The notes below the pieces were generated by a model that saw only the letters and a program-made list of their open reading frames with translations, had not been told where the DNA came from and ran no database searches. Positions 6,297 through 8,914 of a DNA stretch of 8,914 bases are shown in pieces. Source of the stretch: Streptomyces griseus (GTDB taxonomy: Bacteria; Bacteroidota; Bacteroidia; Chitinophagales; Chitinophagaceae); NCBI GenBank assembly GCA_943323705.2, contig CALPIT020000097.1, forward strand, positions 1-8,914, read 5' to 3'. The position numbers and the translations under genes were made by a program. Numbering within the stretch: the first letter of the stretch is position 1; every line of letters begins with the position of its first letter.

Positions 6297-8576
6297 TTAG
6301 AAAGGTAATCCAATAGCAATATTCAAAATCAAATTTTCTCTTCGCCATTGTGAATCACCAAATGCAATCTTATTCATTACCCATCTTTCATTTTCAGGAA
6401 GAAATGGTTTTCTTAAAGGTATGCCTATATCAGCTCTTATGACTAAAATGGTTGCATCAAATCGCAAACCTGTGCCAGTACAAAATGCTATTTCTTTATA
6501 AAAATCTTTTGATATTTTACCAGACTCGCCAAATAACAAAGTATCTTTTGTCCATGTATTGCCAATATCTGCAAACCATGCCAGACTCAATGATTTTGTA
6601 ATCGGCATTCTTAATTCTGAATTGAACAACAATTTTATATCACCTCCAATGATTTGATAAAGTCCGCGATTTAATGCAGAAGGCTGCAATGATCCGGGGC
6701 CGATAGTTCCTGCATTAAATCCTCTTAATGAGCTGGCACCGCCTATTGTATATAATTTAGAAAAAGGCAGGGCTTTAGAATTATTATAAGGTAAACCCAA
6801 ACCTAATTGCAATCTGTTAGCAAATGATTTTTTTCTACCTGCAGCAGTTGTATAATGCAAATCAATATCTAGTTTCACAAATTGTGCAAATGGTGCTTTT
6901 AATATTTTTTTCTCTCTATAACTTTTAGCACCGGTTATTAAACCTGCCACATTTCCGGAAACATCAATACTTGTATTGAAATACCAATGGTGTTTTTTAC
7001 GCTCTGCAAATTTGCTAAAAGACAAGTAAGTGCCAATTACAGATTCTGCAAATACATTTACCAATAAAGAAGGATTAATGGCGGCTTCTCTGTAAAATGA
7101 GTCTGTAACATTCATTGCATTGGTATAACTCAACGAAACCGGTGCAAAATTAATTTGTGTTGTAGCAGTTGGTTTTTTTATGAATTCATATTGCAGTCTG
7201 AAAAAATTCTTTGTGTAATACAATCTTTTTTGATACCATTCGTATCCCAATGTGATAGCAGTATTAGCAGGATAGAAACTGTTTTCTTTTATTTTTAAAA
7301 AAGGAATCGCATAGCTTGGAAATTTTAACGAAGCTTCGGTACCTGCTCTGAAATTGTTATTTACTTTCAGTGAATCTGCTGTTGCCACTTCGAAACCACC
7401 ATAGACTTTTACTGCCAACTGTTCTGCACCTCCGAATGTGTTTTTGTTCTTCCAGTTCAAACTGAGTTTGCTGCCTACAAAACTATTGTCTTTAGAAAAT
7501 GCATCTAGTGAAGCTTGAACAGATTTCTTTTTGTATGGTGTTAGAAAATACGTCACTGCTAGTTCATGGTCATTAATGGTGTCAAACTTATTTTTTACAA
7601 ACTTGAAAGTATTCAAATTGATTAACCTGTTTAAGGTTCCATTGATCAGATCGCTGTTGTAAACAGAATCAGGTCTATACGTGATAGATTTTTCAAACAA
7701 TGAAGTTTTGAAAAGATTTGAATTTTGTTTTATCGTGAGTCCATCAATATTTTTTACTGTTAATTCATTACTGTTGCTGAAATAATCTCCCAATGAATAA
7801 TCAGGAAAAATAGTAATGTTTTTTATTGTATAAATCTTTTTGGCTTCAATAGGAGTCATCCTTTTCAAATTGAACAATAAATTCACTTTCTTATCTCCAA
7901 TGGTGCTATCTGCATAAGCCATCAGATAGTCAGGATGAAAATAATAATAGCCTTTGGTTTTTGTAATAGCATCCAATCGTTCACGCTCTGCCGTTATATC
8001 ACTGAGTCTGTATGGATTTCCGTTTTGCAACAAACTATTGATTTTAGTATTCTCTTCGAGCAATGGCAATAAAGTCGAAGTAGAATCTTTTATCCATGTT
8101 ACTTCATTGATGTGGTATTGTGGTTTTACTGAAACTTTATATACAGCCTTACAGAATTGTTTTGTGTTGATGGTATCACCTAATGCTGTAGAATGAAAGT
8201 ATCCTAAATTTTCAAGCAAAGATTGTATGTTTTCGGCTGCAGCTTTTACATTTACCCTGTTGCTTAATATTGGCGGTTCTGCCAGCTTTTTTCTTAATAA
8301 TGTTCGGAAACCATTTTCTTGTTTGGGTTCACCTATTTTATACCAGAACCACACTTTATATGGAAAGCCCAAAATAAATTTATTATGTTCGGGCCTAGTC
8401 GCCAACTCGATAGTGGATTTCAAACTTTTGTTGCTCTCTTTTACTTCAACATCTTTGTCTATTTGAATGACGGCTCCTTTGTATAATTTTTCACCTTTAG
8501 GCAGGTAATTAGAAACAGAACATGATGACCCTGTTAAAACGATTAATAGTATTAATATGGAATAATAGTTTTTCAA
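6297..8576 (-). CDS. tamL: Translocation and assembly module lipoprotein TamL (Omp85/BamA superfamily)
   Basis: This 759-residue outer membrane protein is the lipidated TamA variant of Bacteroidota and works with TamB in outer membrane biogenesis. Residues 1-18 are a lipoprotein signal peptide ending in a GSSC lipobox with Cys19, followed by the typical YLPKGEKLY segment. Residues of about 30-350 should form POTRA domains; YTIKNITIFPDY marks the start of one repeat. The rest is a beta-barrel with the conserved L6 loop motif LRGF (Arg618-Gly619-Phe620) and a C-terminal strand ending in Phe. The start codon is TTG at 8576. A stop lies four codons upstream and no in-frame ATG precedes the POTRA region, so TTG is needed to make the signal peptide. 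The gene overlaps the end of tamB by 4 bases (TTGA), indicating translational coupling. BamA is less likely because of the lipobox and the tamB neighbour. Confidence 0.92.
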   Translation of the reverse strand: MKNYYSILILLIVLTGSSCSVSNYLPKGEKLYKGAVIQIDKDVEVKESNKSLKSTIELATRPEHNKFILGFPYKVWFWYKIGEPKQENGFRTLLRKKLAEPPILSNRVNVKAAAENIQSLLENLGYFHSTALGDTINTKQFCKAVYKVSVKPQYHINEVTWIKDSTSTLLPLLEENTKINSLLQNGNPYRLSDITAERERLDAITKTKGYYYFHPDYLMAYADSTIGDKKVNLLFNLKRMTPIEAKKIYTIKNITIFPDYSLGDYFSNSNELTVKNIDGLTIKQNSNLFKTSLFEKSITYRPDSVYNSDLINGTLNRLINLNTFKFVKNKFDTINDHELAVTYFLTPYKKKSVQASLDAFSKDNSFVGSKLSLNWKNKNTFGGAEQLAVKVYGGFEVATADSLKVNNNFRAGTEASLKFPSYAIPFLKIKENSFYPANTAITLGYEWYQKRLYYTKNFFRLQYEFIKKPTATTQINFAPVSLSYTNAMNVTDSFYREAAINPSLLVNVFAESVIGTYLSFSKFAERKKHHWYFNTSIDVSGNVAGLITGAKSYREKKILKAPFAQFVKLDIDLHYTTAAGRKKSFANRLQLGLGLPYNNSKALPFSKLYTIGGASSLRGFNAGTIGPGSLQPSALNRGLYQIIGGDIKLLFNSELRMPITKSLSLAWFADIGNTWTKDTLLFGESGKISKDFYKEIAFCTGTGLRFDATILVIRADIGIPLRKPFLPENERWVMNKIAFGDSQWRRENLILNIAIGLPF

Positions 8577-8914
8577 TCTTTGTTTTTATTTCCAAAAAAT
8601 TCTTTGAACGTATCGTAATCCAAGGTTACAGAAAAAGAAACACCAGATTCAACAACATAGCCATCAAGTACAATTTCAAATTGGTTTTTTGTATAAGCGC
8701 TAATCATGTACTTGCCGTCTTTACTAAGTTTATAAGCCATGTTGGCATCGGGTCTGAATGTATTTGCATTTCCCCCTGCTTTTTGACCTGACAATCCAAA
8801 GTTGTTGCCAACACTGATGGTTAATCGATTATTGAAAAACGTTTTAGAAATAGCGATATTTAAATCAGTTCTTTGTTCAGTATTGCCTTTCATGTAATCA
8901 TTATAGGCATTGAG
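8573..8914 (-). CDS. tamB: C-terminus of translocation/assembly module protein TamB (partial)
   Basis: The last 113 residues of a large protein that starts beyond the right edge of the window. TamB is anchored in the inner membrane by its N-terminus, spans the periplasm as a long beta-sheet groove, and contacts the TamA/TamL barrel through its C-terminal DUF490/TamB domain. The piece shows the family's end: an amphipathic beta-strand region (DLNIAISKTFFNNRLTISVG), then PDANMAYKLSKDGKYMISAY and a terminal LDYDTFKEFFGNK, as in Bacteroidota TamB proteins. The frame is open to the window edge, with seven codons before the ATG at 8893, so that ATG is internal and not the start. The TGA stop overlaps the TTG start of tamL. 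Confidence 0.9.
   Translation of the reverse strand, partial: LNAYNDYMKGNTEQRTDLNIAISKTFFNNRLTISVGNNFGLSGQKAGGNANTFRPDANMAYKLSKDGKYMISAYTKNQFEIVLDGYVVESGVSFSVTLDYDTFKEFFGNKNKD

Noticed and set aside
6297..8576. Assignment of the Omp85 protein as BamA
   Set aside because: The lipobox with Cys19, the YLPKGEKLY segment and overlap with tamB point to TamL.
8227..8791. Plus-strand frames opposite tamL and tamB (8227-8466 and 8522-8791)
   Set aside because: Antisense shadows of strongly supported coding sequence with no recognisable features.
8573..8893. A complete 106-residue gene starting at the ATG at 8893
   Set aside because: The frame stays open to the window edge and the sequence matches the C-terminal end of TamB, so the ATG is internal.
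1..8914. Mobile elements, CRISPR arrays, tRNA or rRNA genes
   Set aside because: No transposase or integrase motifs, regular direct repeats or tRNA-like cloverleaf sequences were seen on either strand.

Overview
The window looks like chromosomal DNA of a Bacteroidota bacterium, plausibly from the Chitinophagales or a related order (inference). The DNA is AT-rich and start codons lack Shine-Dalgarno sequences. Two upstream regions carry the Bacteroidota-type -7 promoter element TAnnTTTG. A lipidated TamA-type protein (TamL) lies directly after tamB, an arrangement characteristic of this phylum. No rRNA, tRNA, CRISPR array or mobile element was seen, and no gene-free stretch exceeds 300 bases.

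Layout, left to right. (1) Bases 1-117 are the 3' end of an unidentified plus-strand gene, followed by a strong intrinsic terminator (138-175). (2) A plus-strand pair follows: a glutamine-hydrolysing asparagine synthetase (219-2060) and, 11 bases later, a GT4 glycosyltransferase (2072-3187). This pairing is typical of surface-polysaccharide or O-antigen loci, where AsnB-like enzymes can amidate sugar acids, so this is probably the right edge of such a cluster. (3) An 84-base gap holds a -7-like element inside a nested dyad. It is followed by uxuA, mannonate dehydratase (3272-4438), an enzyme of hexuronate catabolism. (4) A hairpin between convergent genes separates uxuA from a minus-strand block. 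Read from right to left, that block is tamB (3' end only), tamL, an MHS-type MFS transporter, and a 75-residue two-helix membrane protein.

How the genes work together. tamB and tamL overlap by 4 bases (TTGA) and encode the inner-membrane-anchored and outer-membrane parts of the translocation and assembly module, which acts in outer membrane biogenesis. The transporter and the small membrane protein are 3 bases apart and almost certainly co-translated, so the small protein may be an accessory to the transporter. The transporter substrate is unknown. Its convergent position next to uxuA makes a uronate-type acid possible but does not prove it.

Most of the window is ordinary core or semi-accessory content, and no clearly novel system was found. 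The points most worth a second look are the small-protein/transporter pair, the roughly 80-residue polar insertion in the transporter, the nested dyad over the uxuA promoter, the TTG-initiated tamL, and the possible sugar-amidating role of the AsnB homologue.
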